A DNA stretch of 64,000 nucleotides from Companilactobacillus pabuli (GCF_014058425.1 NZ_CP049366.1:2108001-2172000); one strand, 5' to 3'. Numbered from the stretch's first letter, positions 52,974-61,895 are shown. The notes: generated by a model not told the origin, from the letters alone. Translations and numbers: made by a program.

Positions 52974-54168
52974 ATCCATCCAACAATTTAGCAAAGTCAT
53001 ATGTATCTTGTGCAATCATTAATTCTTCATTTGTTGGGATCGTATAAGCAGCAATCTTGGAATCATCAGTGGTGATTTTGATTTCTTTACCTCTAACATG
53101 ATTGTTCTCATCATCGATCTTCAAGCCCATAAATTCTAAACCACTCATAATATCTTCACGAACTTCACTAGAATTTTCACCGACTCCAGCGGTAAAGGCT
53201 ATCACGTCTACTCCACCCATTTCAGCAATATAAGAACCGACAAACTTCAAAATTCGATTACGATACATTTCCAAAGCTAATTTAGCACGTTGATTAGTAT
53301 CTTCATTAGCTTCAATATCACGCATATCTGGTGAAATACCAGAGATACCAAGCAAACCTGACTTGTGATTCAAGATATCGATCATATCATTGATGTCAGT
53401 CAAACCTAGTTTTCTCATCAAGTATGGCAAAATTGAGAAATCAATGTCACCACTTCTAGAACTCATCATGATACCAGCCAGTGGTGTAAAGCCCATCGAA
53501 ATATCAAAAGCTTTACCATGTTTGATAGCACTAATAGAAGCACCACTACCTAGATGGAGGATGATAGCATTTTTATCCTGAATACCACCATCGACAATTT
53601 TATCCAAACGTTGAGCGATATAACGGTGACTAGTTCCATGAGCACCATAACGACGGGCATGATACTTCTTATAGTCATCCATATCGATACTGTAAAGATA
53701 ATTCATTGCAGGAATATCAACGAAGAATGAGGTATCAAAAACAGCTACTTGAATTGCCCTAGGAACCAATTTCTTAAAAACATCAATGTAATAAGCTTCT
53801 ATTTTGTTGTGTAATGGAGCATATTCTGACAAATCTATAATCTTTTGCAAGTTTTCATCGGTCACGATGGCTGACTTTTTAAATTCTTCCCCTCCAGCAA
53901 CCACACGATGACCAAAGGCTACAATATCTTCGTATCTTTGGATAATATCCATATCTTTTAAAGCATCAAGAACTGCTAATACGGCGACATCATTAGATTC
54001 GATAGCTTTTTCTTCTTCAACTTTTTTACCGTTATACTTCAATTTAAAGATAGCTTTAGGACTGCCCAGACGGTCAATCATACCTGAAGCAATTGTTATT
54101 TTTTCAGGCATTTCAAAAAGTTTCCACTTCAAAGTTGAACTACCTGCATTTATAGCCATAATCTTCAT
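52963..54168 (-). CDS. Acetate kinase (copy 2)
   Basis: A 401-residue second acetate kinase. AINAGSSTLKWKLFEM, FGHRVVAGGEE, YAPLHNKIEA, RRYGAHGTSHRYIA and SSRSGDIDFS are present. Compared with copy 1 the GTSH motif is kept, and the substrate-loop SSRSGD replaces GTRAGD. Both copies lack the second His of the HRVVHGG form found in many acetate kinases. ATG follows GGAGAG. It is convergent with menA, ends overlapping. A different carboxylate (propionate or butyrate) is possible. Confidence 0.88.
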   Translation of the reverse strand: MKIMAINAGSSTLKWKLFEMPEKITIASGMIDRLGSPKAIFKLKYNGKKVEEEKAIESNDVAVLAVLDALKDMDIIQRYEDIVAFGHRVVAGGEEFKKSAIVTDENLQKIIDLSEYAPLHNKIEAYYIDVFKKLVPRAIQVAVFDTSFFVDIPAMNYLYSIDMDDYKKYHARRYGAHGTSHRYIAQRLDKIVDGGIQDKNAIILHLGSGASISAIKHGKAFDISMGFTPLAGIMMSSRSGDIDFSILPYLMRKLGLTDINDMIDILNHKSGLLGISGISPDMRDIEANEDTNQRAKLALEMYRNRILKFVGSYIAEMGGVDVIAFTAGVGENSSEVREDIMSGLEFMGLKIDDENNHVRGKEIKITTDDSKIAAYTIPTNEELMIAQDTYDFAKLLDGFKA

Positions 54169-54293
54169 ACAAAAACTCTCCTTTTTTGGTCTAGGTTTAC
54201 TCTTTAAATAGCTTTATACCAGACTTTACACTAATATAAAAAAATGCTACTCTTTAGTAACTATTATAAGTCTTTTTATGGGGGAATTCATTC

Positions 54294-56204
54294 GTGAAAT
54301 TTTTAGACATGTTACGCAAAATTGATGAGAAACCAGAGCAACCTCAAAATCCTGCTCCCGAGTCTCCTAAAAAGGACGAAAATCCTGATCAAAGTACTGA
54401 ACCAAAGGCCCCTACACCAGTAGCTGAGCCTGAGAAGAAAGAAGAAAATCTTCCTGTGTCAGTTCATGATAAACGTATCAATATCGAAGAACAAATGAAC
54501 GATCTCTCACATCAATATGCTAAGTTGAGAAATGACCTCAAAACTAATCTTTTCACCGAAAAAGATGAATTTGAAGCTAAAAAAGCTACCTTAGACAAAT
54601 ATCTAAAAACTCTCAAGCGTGATGAAAAAGAATCAAATGAAAAACTAGCCAATACGAAGGCTCAAAACGATGATGCTGCCAAAGAACATCTTGCTAGCGT
54701 AAACGCTGATCGTAAAGAACAAGAAGAAAATCTTCAAAAGCTTCAATCAGAACTAAATGATCTCAATTCAGAAATCAATACTAAGACTGCCAAGTTAGAG
54801 TCATTGCAAAGCGACTTAGCTAAGAATGAGCAATCTGAAACTGACATGTCTGATTCCATCAAAGAAGAAAAAGACTTACAAAAAATGATGGTTTTGATGG
54901 AGAAGCAAAAGAACTCTATCAATACTCTCTATGATGAAAGAAAAGACCTTAAGGGTCAAATAAATAGTGCCCAAGAAACTATTACACAATTAAATGGTCA
55001 AGCAGACGATTTAAACGATAACATTAGCCAAGTTAATACTAAGATCAATGATCTCAAGCAAAAGGCCAATGAAATTGATGACAAAATGAAGAGTGATCAC
55101 AATTACCGTGTTGAAACTATCGGTGGTTTGGAACGTCATCTTCAAAGTCTAGATGAAGAACATCAAAAAATTGATGGTGAACTAACTGAAGTCAACAATA
55201 ATATTGACTACATTACTAAATACATCAAGGATGTCTTCCATTCAGCCTATTTAGTACGTGACGTTTACTTGGATAAAGATAAGGAATACTACGTAGCTGC
55301 TGATGACTTCGAATCTGACACAGCTAAAAATGATTTATTCGGAATGGTTGATTATCTAGAAACTAAATTACAAAAGCCCGTTACGGTTGTTTCTACTTTC
55401 TACAACAATCATATCCATGACATTATTGATGCTAAGGCCAAAGCTAGTCACTTACCTATTCCTAATGTCGTTAATATCTTCGATCAACTTCAAACTAGTT
55501 CTAATCCGACTGACAAAAAAGTCGCAATTCCTGAAAATACTGATTGGGTAACAAGAACTGACGTTGAATCTCAAGATACTTTCATTTATGACCAAAAACA
55601 AACACTGCTAATGACTGTTGAATACTTTGACAAATTAATTGATCGTATTAATTACTACAAGAATGATCAAGTTGTTAAAACTAATATTTATAACGGTGAT
55701 GGTCAACTATCATCTACTCAAAACTTTAACAAAAACAAGGAACTTTCAGAACAAAACTTCTATCGTACCGATGGTTCAATCGTTTTGACAGTTATCTTTG
55801 AAAAGAATCAAGCCGTAAGTTTCCAATTATTCGATAAGAATGGTTTGTTGGAACACGACTTTAACGAAAAATCCGAATTGATCACTTGGTGGTTGAAGAA
55901 CATTACTCCAAATACTGAAAATGCTGTTTTTGTTGGTAACAATTCTGATTTGCTTTATCAACTAATTATGAGCGTCAATAGCATTTCAAGCGATAATACA
56001 ATTCGTCTGCTTCAAGATGTTGTCAAAAATATCGATGCTGTGATTGATTTACTTGATAAACATAATGATATCAAGGATATCTTCGTACAAACAGACGATG
56101 ATCTCCACGAAATCGAGAATAAGACAAACCGTGATATTAGTGTTAGTGTTATTAATACATCAAGCAATGGTATGTTGTCTCTTCCCGAATCATTAAAAAT
56201 ATAA
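54294..56204 (+). CDS. Coiled-coil protein with GtfA-like C-terminal extension domain
   Basis: 636 residues, cytosolic by sequence. Residues 1-55 are Pro/Glu/Lys-rich; about 60-310 are long coiled coils (repeated LQSELNDLNSEINTK, QITQLNGQADDLND style heptads). Residues about 310-560 carry short beta repeats such as RINYYKNDQVV, YNGDGQLSSTQNF and YRTDGSIVLTVIF, like the beta-meander (DUF1975-type) add-on of GtfA/TagE glycosyltransferases. The tail (about 560-636) looks like the start of a Rossmann unit but no nucleotide-sugar site follows. GTG start after GGGGGAA. A glycosyltransferase gene follows. Function unknown. Confidence 0.65.
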   Translation: MKFLDMLRKIDEKPEQPQNPAPESPKKDENPDQSTEPKAPTPVAEPEKKEENLPVSVHDKRINIEEQMNDLSHQYAKLRNDLKTNLFTEKDEFEAKKATLDKYLKTLKRDEKESNEKLANTKAQNDDAAKEHLASVNADRKEQEENLQKLQSELNDLNSEINTKTAKLESLQSDLAKNEQSETDMSDSIKEEKDLQKMMVLMEKQKNSINTLYDERKDLKGQINSAQETITQLNGQADDLNDNISQVNTKINDLKQKANEIDDKMKSDHNYRVETIGGLERHLQSLDEEHQKIDGELTEVNNNIDYITKYIKDVFHSAYLVRDVYLDKDKEYYVAADDFESDTAKNDLFGMVDYLETKLQKPVTVVSTFYNNHIHDIIDAKAKASHLPIPNVVNIFDQLQTSSNPTDKKVAIPENTDWVTRTDVESQDTFIYDQKQTLLMTVEYFDKLIDRINYYKNDQVVKTNIYNGDGQLSSTQNFNKNKELSEQNFYRTDGSIVLTVIFEKNQAVSFQLFDKNGLLEHDFNEKSELITWWLKNITPNTENAVFVGNNSDLLYQLIMSVNSISSDNTIRLLQDVVKNIDAVIDLLDKHNDIKDIFVQTDDDLHEIENKTNRDISVSVINTSSNGMLSLPESLKI

Positions 56205-56211
56205 TTTATTT

Positions 56212-56240
56212 TTAAACGCTCATTAATGGGTGTTTTTTTA
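56212..56240 (+). terminator. Terminator of the coiled-coil gene
   Basis: AACGCTCA/TGGGTGTT with G-U pairs, TTAA loop and seven T. Confidence 0.7.
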
Positions 56241-56266
56241 TAATTTCTGCGAAAGTGAAAAAGACT

Positions 56267-57199
56267 ATGAAAACTATATCTGTTATCGTTCCGTGTTTTA
56301 ACGAACAAGAAACCATTAATATTTATTATGACGCCATGACCAAGCTCAAGGAACAAACTAATAAATTCAAGCTGGAATATTGGTTTATCGATGATGGATC
56401 AAAGGATCGAACTTACTCAATCTTAAAAGATTTACAAAAAGCCCATAGCGACGAGGTTCACTTCATTTCCTTCTCACGTAACTTCGGTAAAGAATCAGCT
56501 TTATATGCTGGATTAAACGAAGTAACTGGTGATTATATCGCCGTTATGGATGTCGATCTTCAAGACCCACCAGAAATGTTGCCCGAAATGTTTGATTTAC
56601 TAGAAGATGGTGAATATGACTGTGTCGGAACAGCTAGAATGGACCGCGAAGGTGAAAATAAGATAATTTCTTTCTTCTCTGATGGCTTTTACAAGGTTAT
56701 CAATAAAATGTCCCAAACAAAAATCATCCCTGGAGCTAGAGACTATCGTTTGATGACTCGTCAAATGGTCGAAGCTATCAAGTCAATGACTGAATACAAC
56801 CGTTTCTCCAAGGGTATCTTTAGTTGGGTCGGCTTCAAGACTAAATACTTACCTTACAAAAATCGTGAACGTTCAGCTGGTTCAACTTCTTGGAACTTCT
56901 GGAAATTATTCAAATACGCTATCACTGGTATCGTTGATTTCTCTGAAGGACCTTTGATGTTTGCCACTTGGATGGGAACCTTCTTCTCAATCGTTTCAGT
57001 TATCGGCATCATTGCAGTCTTTATTCGGAAATTAATCTATCCACTAAGTAGCGTTGGTGGCTGGGCCTCAATGGTCTCAATTATTTTATTCATTGGTGGA
57101 ATTCAACTTCTCAGTATCGGTATTTTAGGTGAATATATCGGCAAAATTTTCTTGGAAGTTAAAAAGCGCCCTATCTATATCGTTAAAGATAAAAAATAA
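56267..57199 (+). CDS. GT2 glycosyltransferase with C-terminal membrane helices (GtrB-like)
   Basis: 310 residues. The N-terminal GT-A domain has VIVPCFNEQETI, the DxD-type AVMDVDLQDPPEML and RFSKGIFSWVGFKT near its end. Two hydrophobic helices follow (about 225-250 and 260-285), typical of GtrB/polyprenyl-phosphate glycosyltransferases that make undecaprenyl-P-sugar. The catalytic Asp pair is intact. ATG 56267 follows weak AAAGTGA; a GTG 12 bases earlier lacks a ribosome site. Its terminator was split by the downstream IS. A GtrA protein is at 16.6 kb. Confidence 0.85.
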   Translation: MKTISVIVPCFNEQETINIYYDAMTKLKEQTNKFKLEYWFIDDGSKDRTYSILKDLQKAHSDEVHFISFSRNFGKESALYAGLNEVTGDYIAVMDVDLQDPPEMLPEMFDLLEDGEYDCVGTARMDREGENKIISFFSDGFYKVINKMSQTKIIPGARDYRLMTRQMVEAIKSMTEYNRFSKGIFSWVGFKTKYLPYKNRERSAGSTSWNFWKLFKYAITGIVDFSEGPLMFATWMGTFFSIVSVIGIIAVFIRKLIYPLSSVGGWASMVSIILFIGGIQLLSIGILGEYIGKIFLEVKKRPIYIVKDKK

Positions 57200-57200
57200 C

Positions 57201-57213
57201 AGCAGGATATTAT
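57201..57213 (+). other. Left half of the GT2 terminator plus target duplication
   Basis: AGCAGGAT (57201-57208) is the left arm of a terminator whose right arm now lies at 58695-58702 beyond the IS. Bases 57206-57213, GATATTAT, are the 8-bp target duplication. Confidence 0.85.
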
Positions 57214-57256
57214 GGCTCTTTGTCAAATCGTATTGATGAATGATTTTGAGCTCATT

Positions 57257-57284
57257 GAGCATCCTCATCGAGGATGCTCTTTTT
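57257..57284 (+). terminator. Inward-facing terminator at the IS left end
   Basis: GAGCATCCTC/GAGGATGCTC with a three-base loop and five T on the plus strand. It would stop transcription arriving from the GT2 gene, taking over from the terminator the IS broke. Confidence 0.8.
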
Positions 57285-58538
57285 CTATGCACAAATCAGT
57301 CTTATTCTTTTAATAAAGTGTTCAAGATTTCTAAAGCCATAAGAATTTCTTTTTAGTTTCTTTATCTTTCCAATGGTGCCCTCTAGAGGACCATTGGAAT
57401 ATGGCAATAAGCAACTATTTTTCACATAATTTATGTTTTTTCGTAACGTTGTAATGGCTGTATCCATTGCAGTCCCATTTCTTTTATATCCAGAAGTAGT
57501 TTCTTGAAGTAGATTTATGTCATGATATCTTATTGATCTTTGAATACTCTGATAAGTACCATAAGCTTCCTTGAAAATTGGTATTTCATCAGTAGCTATA
57601 TCGATGACATTTTGAATAGTCGTAAATTCATTTATGCCGACAATAAATTTTATATGAGTATCGTCTACATCTTCCTCTGGAAGATGATATAGACGCCAAT
57701 CAGATTTCATCGCTTTATATATACGAGATTTTTTATCAGGCAATTTTTTTAAAGAATTGATACGTACTTGATCCAAGGCTCTACTACAAAGTTGAACTAT
57801 ATGAAATCTATCTACGACAATGCGAGCATTGGGGAATATACGATGAACGACTAATTGATAGTTGGCATTTAAGTCGATTGATACGGTTTTTACGGCTTGT
57901 CGTTCCGATAAGCTGTAATTATTTATAAAGTGTTCAGTTATTGTTTTAGACAGTCTGTCATGTATCAATTCGACCAACCGATGCGTATCCGCATCGATGG
58001 CGATAAATGTAAAAATATTTTTTACGGATCTAAACTCATCAAAACAAAGATTTTCTGGCAAATGCGCACATCTATTAGGAATTTTGGTATTACTATATAA
58101 AATCCTACTTACAGTATTGGCTGAAATACCGATGACTTTAGCTATTGATGACAGAGTAAATGATTCTTTAGCCATGGAAAAGATTCTATTCTTAATCTGT
58201 TTGGTCATAGTATGATTTTTTATCAATAGATCACTGTGGGCACCGCAGGTGCTTCCACAGTTCCTACACAGGAATCGTTGCTTTCTTAGTACTAGGTGGT
58301 ACTCGATACCATTAAAGCTAGCTAATCTTGCATTAGTGGTTCTTTTACCATTTTTAACTAGTGTATTCATTCCACATTGAGGGCACCTATGTAAAGAATA
58401 AGATAGTTCAGCATTCACCACTTTGATGTGTTTTATAACACCATGTTTTTTTATTTTGGAATCTTTTACTGAAACATTTTTTATATTATTGTCTTTTATG
58501 TCTAGCGCACATAGTATAGAATTGTCTTGGGACACCAT
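57285..58538 (-). CDS. ISL3-family transposase
   Basis: 417 residues. An N-terminal zinc finger (CPQCGMNTL and CRNCGSTCG), an HTH (LSSIAKVIGISANTVSRIL), and a DDE core with AIDADTHRLVE, VSIDLNANYQLVVHRIFPNA, VVDRFHIVQ and the final Glu in GPLEGTIGKIKKLKRN. Length and motifs are complete, so it is likely active. ATG follows AGGAGTG. Confidence 0.95.
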   Translation of the reverse strand: MVSQDNSILCALDIKDNNIKNVSVKDSKIKKHGVIKHIKVVNAELSYSLHRCPQCGMNTLVKNGKRTTNARLASFNGIEYHLVLRKQRFLCRNCGSTCGAHSDLLIKNHTMTKQIKNRIFSMAKESFTLSSIAKVIGISANTVSRILYSNTKIPNRCAHLPENLCFDEFRSVKNIFTFIAIDADTHRLVELIHDRLSKTITEHFINNYSLSERQAVKTVSIDLNANYQLVVHRIFPNARIVVDRFHIVQLCSRALDQVRINSLKKLPDKKSRIYKAMKSDWRLYHLPEEDVDDTHIKFIVGINEFTTIQNVIDIATDEIPIFKEAYGTYQSIQRSIRYHDINLLQETTSGYKRNGTAMDTAITTLRKNINYVKNSCLLPYSNGPLEGTIGKIKKLKRNSYGFRNLEHFIKRIRLICA

Positions 58539-58621
58539 TGTTCACTCCTGTTTGATTTGGTTTGGTCGCTTAAATCTTAACACGAGAACAGTGATGTTCT
58601 TTTTTTATTTCAAAGAGTATA

Positions 58622-58654
58622 AAAAAAACTGGTATTGATTGTTCATCAATACCA
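58622..58654 (-). terminator. Inward-facing terminator at the IS right end
   Basis: On the minus strand CTGGTATTGAT/ATCAATACCAG, loop GAACA, followed by eight T. The left arm lies within the terminal repeat. It would block outside transcripts from reading into the transposase in the sense direction. Confidence 0.8.
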
Positions 58655-58668
58655 GAAAGTTTAGAACC

Positions 58669-58707
58669 GATATTATCGGAGCAATTCGATAAACATCCTG
58701 CTTTTTT
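58669..58707 (+). other. Right half of the split GT2 terminator plus target duplication
   Basis: Starts with the duplication GATATTAT (58669-58676), then the hairpin loop and ATCCTGCT (58695-58702) with a T run. Joining it to 57201-57213 without one duplication restores a terminator AGCAGGAT...ATCCTGCTTTTTT. Confidence 0.85.
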
Positions 58708-58776
58708 CTTATCTTGTGATAAACGAGTTATATTAATATATAATGTATAGGAATAGAACAAGGGACGGACGATATT

Positions 58777-59364
58777 ATGAACGTACGGGATCAACAAGCC
58801 GAAAACACTAAGAGTGCGATTTTAAAAGTTGCTGCAGAAATGTTTCTTTCACAAGGTTATCAAGCTACTTCAACACGCAAGATTGCTCAGGAATTAAACA
58901 TCACACAACCTAATATGTATCACTATTACAAGAATAAAAAAGTTCTTTATATCAAAGCACTCGAGCATGTTGTCAGTGGTTTTAGCGATAGTTTGCTAGA
59001 AGAATATAAAGAGAATCAAGATTTGCCTTTCGAAGAGTTACTTTTAAAAATCTCACAATTTATGATTGGTAATTTCAAAATAAATTATTTCATTATGCGA
59101 AACGATATCGAAACCTTCTTTACCCCTGAAGAGCGTAAAGAAATCATGCAGAACTGGGACGGTGGATATTATAAAGTCTTATTCAACGTTTTCCAATCTC
59201 ACAAAGAGGAACTACGTTCTGACCTAGCTATTCCAGTTCAAGTTGGAACTTTTTTAACAATGTTACTCCCTTACATTGAATATAACGATGCTAAAAGGAA
59301 GCGTAATATTGCTAATCTTAAAACGGTTATCAATATTTTCATCAATGGCATCACGAAAAAATAG
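58777..59364 (+). CDS. TetR-family transcriptional regulator
   Basis: A 195-residue regulator. TetR HTH at about residues 10-57 (ILKVAAEMFLSQGYQATSTRKIAQ, ELNITQPNMYHYYKNKK); the C-terminal ligand domain is helical with unknown specificity. ATG follows GGACGGA. It lies 9 bases before an antiporter gene and probably controls that operon. The promoter has a TATAAT at 58739-58744 within a TTATATTAATATATAA dyad, a possible operator. The IS 109 bases upstream might alter its expression. Confidence 0.85.
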   Translation: MNVRDQQAENTKSAILKVAAEMFLSQGYQATSTRKIAQELNITQPNMYHYYKNKKVLYIKALEHVVSGFSDSLLEEYKENQDLPFEELLLKISQFMIGNFKINYFIMRNDIETFFTPEERKEIMQNWDGGYYKVLFNVFQSHKEELRSDLAIPVQVGTFLTMLLPYIEYNDAKRKRNIANLKTVINIFINGITKK

Positions 59365-59373
59365 GAGTATGCC

Positions 59374-60522
59374 ATGGAATTTTTAACCCTTTTAGCTTTA
59401 ATGCTTTTTCTAACACTAGTTGTTAGTCATATCTTTAATAAAATCAATATCCCAGCAGTCGTCGGACAGCTTATTCTAGGAGTTATCTTGGGAAAAGGTG
59501 TCCTTAATATTGTCAAACCGACGCACGAAGTAGAATTATTCGCTGACATCGGAGTTATTTTGCTGATGTTTTTAGCTGGTCTTGAGAGTGATTTGAAACT
59601 ACTCAGAAAGCACTTGTTACCTAGTATCAACGTTGCTATCTTTGGTGTCATCTTACCAGTCGCTTTAACTCTAGCTACCGCCTTGATTTTTGGCATCAAC
59701 CTCAAAGAAAGTATCTTCATGTCAGTTGTCTTCGCCGCCACTTCCGTTTCCATTTCGGTTGAAGTTTTGAAGAGTTTGAACTATCTTTCCAGTACTTCCG
59801 GAACGGTTATCTTAGGTGCTGCAGTCGCTGATGATATTTTGGCTATCTCTATTTTGAGTGTTATGTCAGGAACTTTAACTGGCGATTTCTCAGCCAAAAA
59901 AATCCTAACATTATTAGGACTTTGGTTAGTCTTTGCTATTCTTGTCATCGTCTTTTATAAATGGATCATCCCAGATTTAATGAAATTATCTGAATATTTA
60001 GAAGCAACTCATGCTCCGACTATTTTTGCTTTGGTAATTTGTTTCGTCATGGCTTATTTGGCTGACAAAGTACAATTAGATTCTGTTTTGGGAGCTTTCA
60101 TTGCTGGTATCGCCGTTTCCAATGCCAAAGATTACAACCCTAAAGTCAATCAGAATATTGAAATGATTGGTTATGCCGTCTTTATTCCAATTTTCTTTAT
60201 TAGTATTGGACTTAATCTTGAATTTGATAACTTCTTACGTGATTTTTGGTTGATTGTTATTTTTACCGTTACTGGTATTATCGGAAAATTATTCGGTGCT
60301 GGTTTCGGTGCCAAAATTTCTGGATTTGATTTGAAAGACTCTTACGTCATCGGTTCAGGAATGATTTCTCGTGGGGAAATGGCTTTGATCGTTGCCCAAG
60401 TTGGTTACAGCGTTCACTTATTATCCGAGGAATATTATTCTACTGTCATTATCAGTGTCATTTTGATCACTATCATAGCTCCATTCTTTTTGAAACACTC
60501 AATTAGTAAAAATCCTTTATAG
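59374..60522 (+). CDS. Na+/H+ antiporter, CPA2 family (NapA-like)
   Basis: A 382-residue membrane antiporter with about 12 helices. The ion-binding Asp-Asp pair is in GAAVADDILAISILS, and the family opening IFNKINIPAVVGQLILG is present. It exchanges protons for Na+ or K+. No C-terminal RCK/TrkA domain. It follows the TetR gene by 9 bases with GGAG, so the two form an operon. Confidence 0.87.
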   Translation: MEFLTLLALMLFLTLVVSHIFNKINIPAVVGQLILGVILGKGVLNIVKPTHEVELFADIGVILLMFLAGLESDLKLLRKHLLPSINVAIFGVILPVALTLATALIFGINLKESIFMSVVFAATSVSISVEVLKSLNYLSSTSGTVILGAAVADDILAISILSVMSGTLTGDFSAKKILTLLGLWLVFAILVIVFYKWIIPDLMKLSEYLEATHAPTIFALVICFVMAYLADKVQLDSVLGAFIAGIAVSNAKDYNPKVNQNIEMIGYAVFIPIFFISIGLNLEFDNFLRDFWLIVIFTVTGIIGKLFGAGFGAKISGFDLKDSYVIGSGMISRGEMALIVAQVGYSVHLLSEEYYSTVIISVILITIIAPFFLKHSISKNPL

Positions 60523-60553
60523 CAAATGGTTTCTCCTATTGCCTGGAACGATA

Positions 60554-60578
60554 TATAATAATTAGGTAAACGTTTTAA
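60554..60578 (+). promoter_or_regulatory. ndh promoter -10 with cre-like site
   Basis: TATAAT (60554-60559), then GGTAAACGTTTTAA (60565-60578), matching the cre consensus except at the end positions. Placement after the -10 box predicts repression by CcpA. The -35 is weak. Confidence 0.45.
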
Positions 60579-60605
60579 TTTCAAAATAGAAGGAGAAAGG
60601 TAATT

Positions 60606-61793
60606 ATGGCACATATTTTAGTACTAGGCGCTGGATATGGTGGCTTGAGAGCCGCTCGTGACTTGGCTAAGAGTACCCCAGCGGGAACACAAATTGATTT
60701 AATTGATAAAAATGAAAAACACGTTGAAAAGACTGCTTTGCATACTATTGCAGCAGGAACTAATCGTGCTGATGCAGTTAGCTTTGATGTTCGTTCTGTT
60801 CTACCTTCAAACGTTAACTTTATCAAGGCAACTGTTTCAAAACTTGATTTAGATAACAAAACAGTCGAATTCTCTGACCACGAGGACATTACCTATGATT
60901 ACATCGTTGTTTCATTAGGTTTCCGTTCTGAGGACTTCGGACTAGAGGGCGCTAGCGAAAATGCCTTGATTCTTCAAGATCTTGAAACTGCCCAAAATAT
61001 CTATAAGACTATCAATCAAAATATTGCTAACTATAAGAAATCAAATGATCCAGCCGACTTGAATATCATCGTTTGTGGTGCTGGATTTACTGGTGTTGAA
61101 ATTCTTGGTGAATTAGTTGATACAGTTAAAATCCTAAAGGCTAAATATGAAGTACCCGAAATTAAAGTAACTTGCTTGGAGATGGCTACGAGAATCCTTC
61201 CAATGTTCGATGAGAACCTTGCAACTTACGCTGTCGACTATTTGGATAAGAATGGAATTAAATTGCTCACAGGCGCTAAAATTAAGAAAATTGAACCTAA
61301 ATCCGTTGTTTATATGGATGGAGATACTGAAAAGAGCGTTGAAGGAAGTACTATCATTTGGACCGTTGGTGTCAGTGGTTCAGACGTCATCAAAGACTCT
61401 GGTATCGATGCAAGAAGAAATCGTGTCATGACAACCGAATTTCTAAATCTTGAAGCACATCCTGAAGCTTACTTTATCGGTGATGATTCAGCTATTATTC
61501 CTAAGGGTCAAGAACGTCCTTACCCAACAACTGGTCAACTAGCAACTGCTGAAGGTAGCGGCGCTGCCTTTAATATTGCGGCCGCATTGAATGGCAAAGA
61601 CTTGAAACCATTTATCTACCACTCAATGGGAACAGTCGCATCTCTTGGTCAAAACCATGGTATTGCTGAAATCACTGACAAGAATTTGAAGTTCAAGGGA
61701 CCATTTGCTTCCCTACTCAAGCACTTGTCTGCTGATCGTGGAATCATGGAAATTGCTGGTATCAAGACAGCTATTAAGAAAGGTACTATTTAA
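60606..61793 (+). CDS. ndh: Type II NADH dehydrogenase
   Basis: A 395-residue peripheral membrane flavoprotein passing electrons from NADH to quinone without proton pumping. FAD loop LGAGYGGLRAARDL near 8, NADH loop CGAGFTGVEILGEL near 160, and ATRILPMFDENLA and EAYFIGDDSAI in the C-terminal half. ATG follows AAGGAGAAAGG. With cytochrome bd and menA in this window it forms a short respiratory chain. Single gene with terminator. Confidence 0.92.
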   Translation: MAHILVLGAGYGGLRAARDLAKSTPAGTQIDLIDKNEKHVEKTALHTIAAGTNRADAVSFDVRSVLPSNVNFIKATVSKLDLDNKTVEFSDHEDITYDYIVVSLGFRSEDFGLEGASENALILQDLETAQNIYKTINQNIANYKKSNDPADLNIIVCGAGFTGVEILGELVDTVKILKAKYEVPEIKVTCLEMATRILPMFDENLATYAVDYLDKNGIKLLTGAKIKKIEPKSVVYMDGDTEKSVEGSTIIWTVGVSGSDVIKDSGIDARRNRVMTTEFLNLEAHPEAYFIGDDSAIIPKGQERPYPTTGQLATAEGSGAAFNIAAALNGKDLKPFIYHSMGTVASLGQNHGIAEITDKNLKFKGPFASLLKHLSADRGIMEIAGIKTAIKKGTI

Positions 61794-61808
61794 TCTATAA
61801 AAATATTT

Positions 61809-61838
61809 AAGAGTCCTCTCATTAGAGGGCTCTTTTTT
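61809..61838 (+). terminator. Terminator of ndh
   Basis: AAGAGTCCTCT/AGAGGGCTCTT with CATT loop and six T. Confidence 0.88.
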
Positions 61839-61895
61839 GCTTTACAAACATCTCAATAATATACTGACACTGAATAACTCCAAGGGGTGTTAATT

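Larger units (their letters stand above)
57214..58668. mobile_element. ISL3-family insertion sequence, apparently intact
   Basis: 1455 bases with one full transposase gene. Imperfect terminal inverted repeats: left GGCTCTTTGTCA..., ending GTATTGATGAA (57214-57240); right, read inward, GGTTCTAAACTT..., ending GTATTGATGAA (58668-58642); the inner 11 bases are identical. A perfect 8-bp duplication GATATTAT flanks it (57206-57213 and 58669-58676), the length typical of ISL3. The perfect duplication and open transposase suggest recent movement. Hairpin terminators facing inward sit at both ends. Confidence 0.93.
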
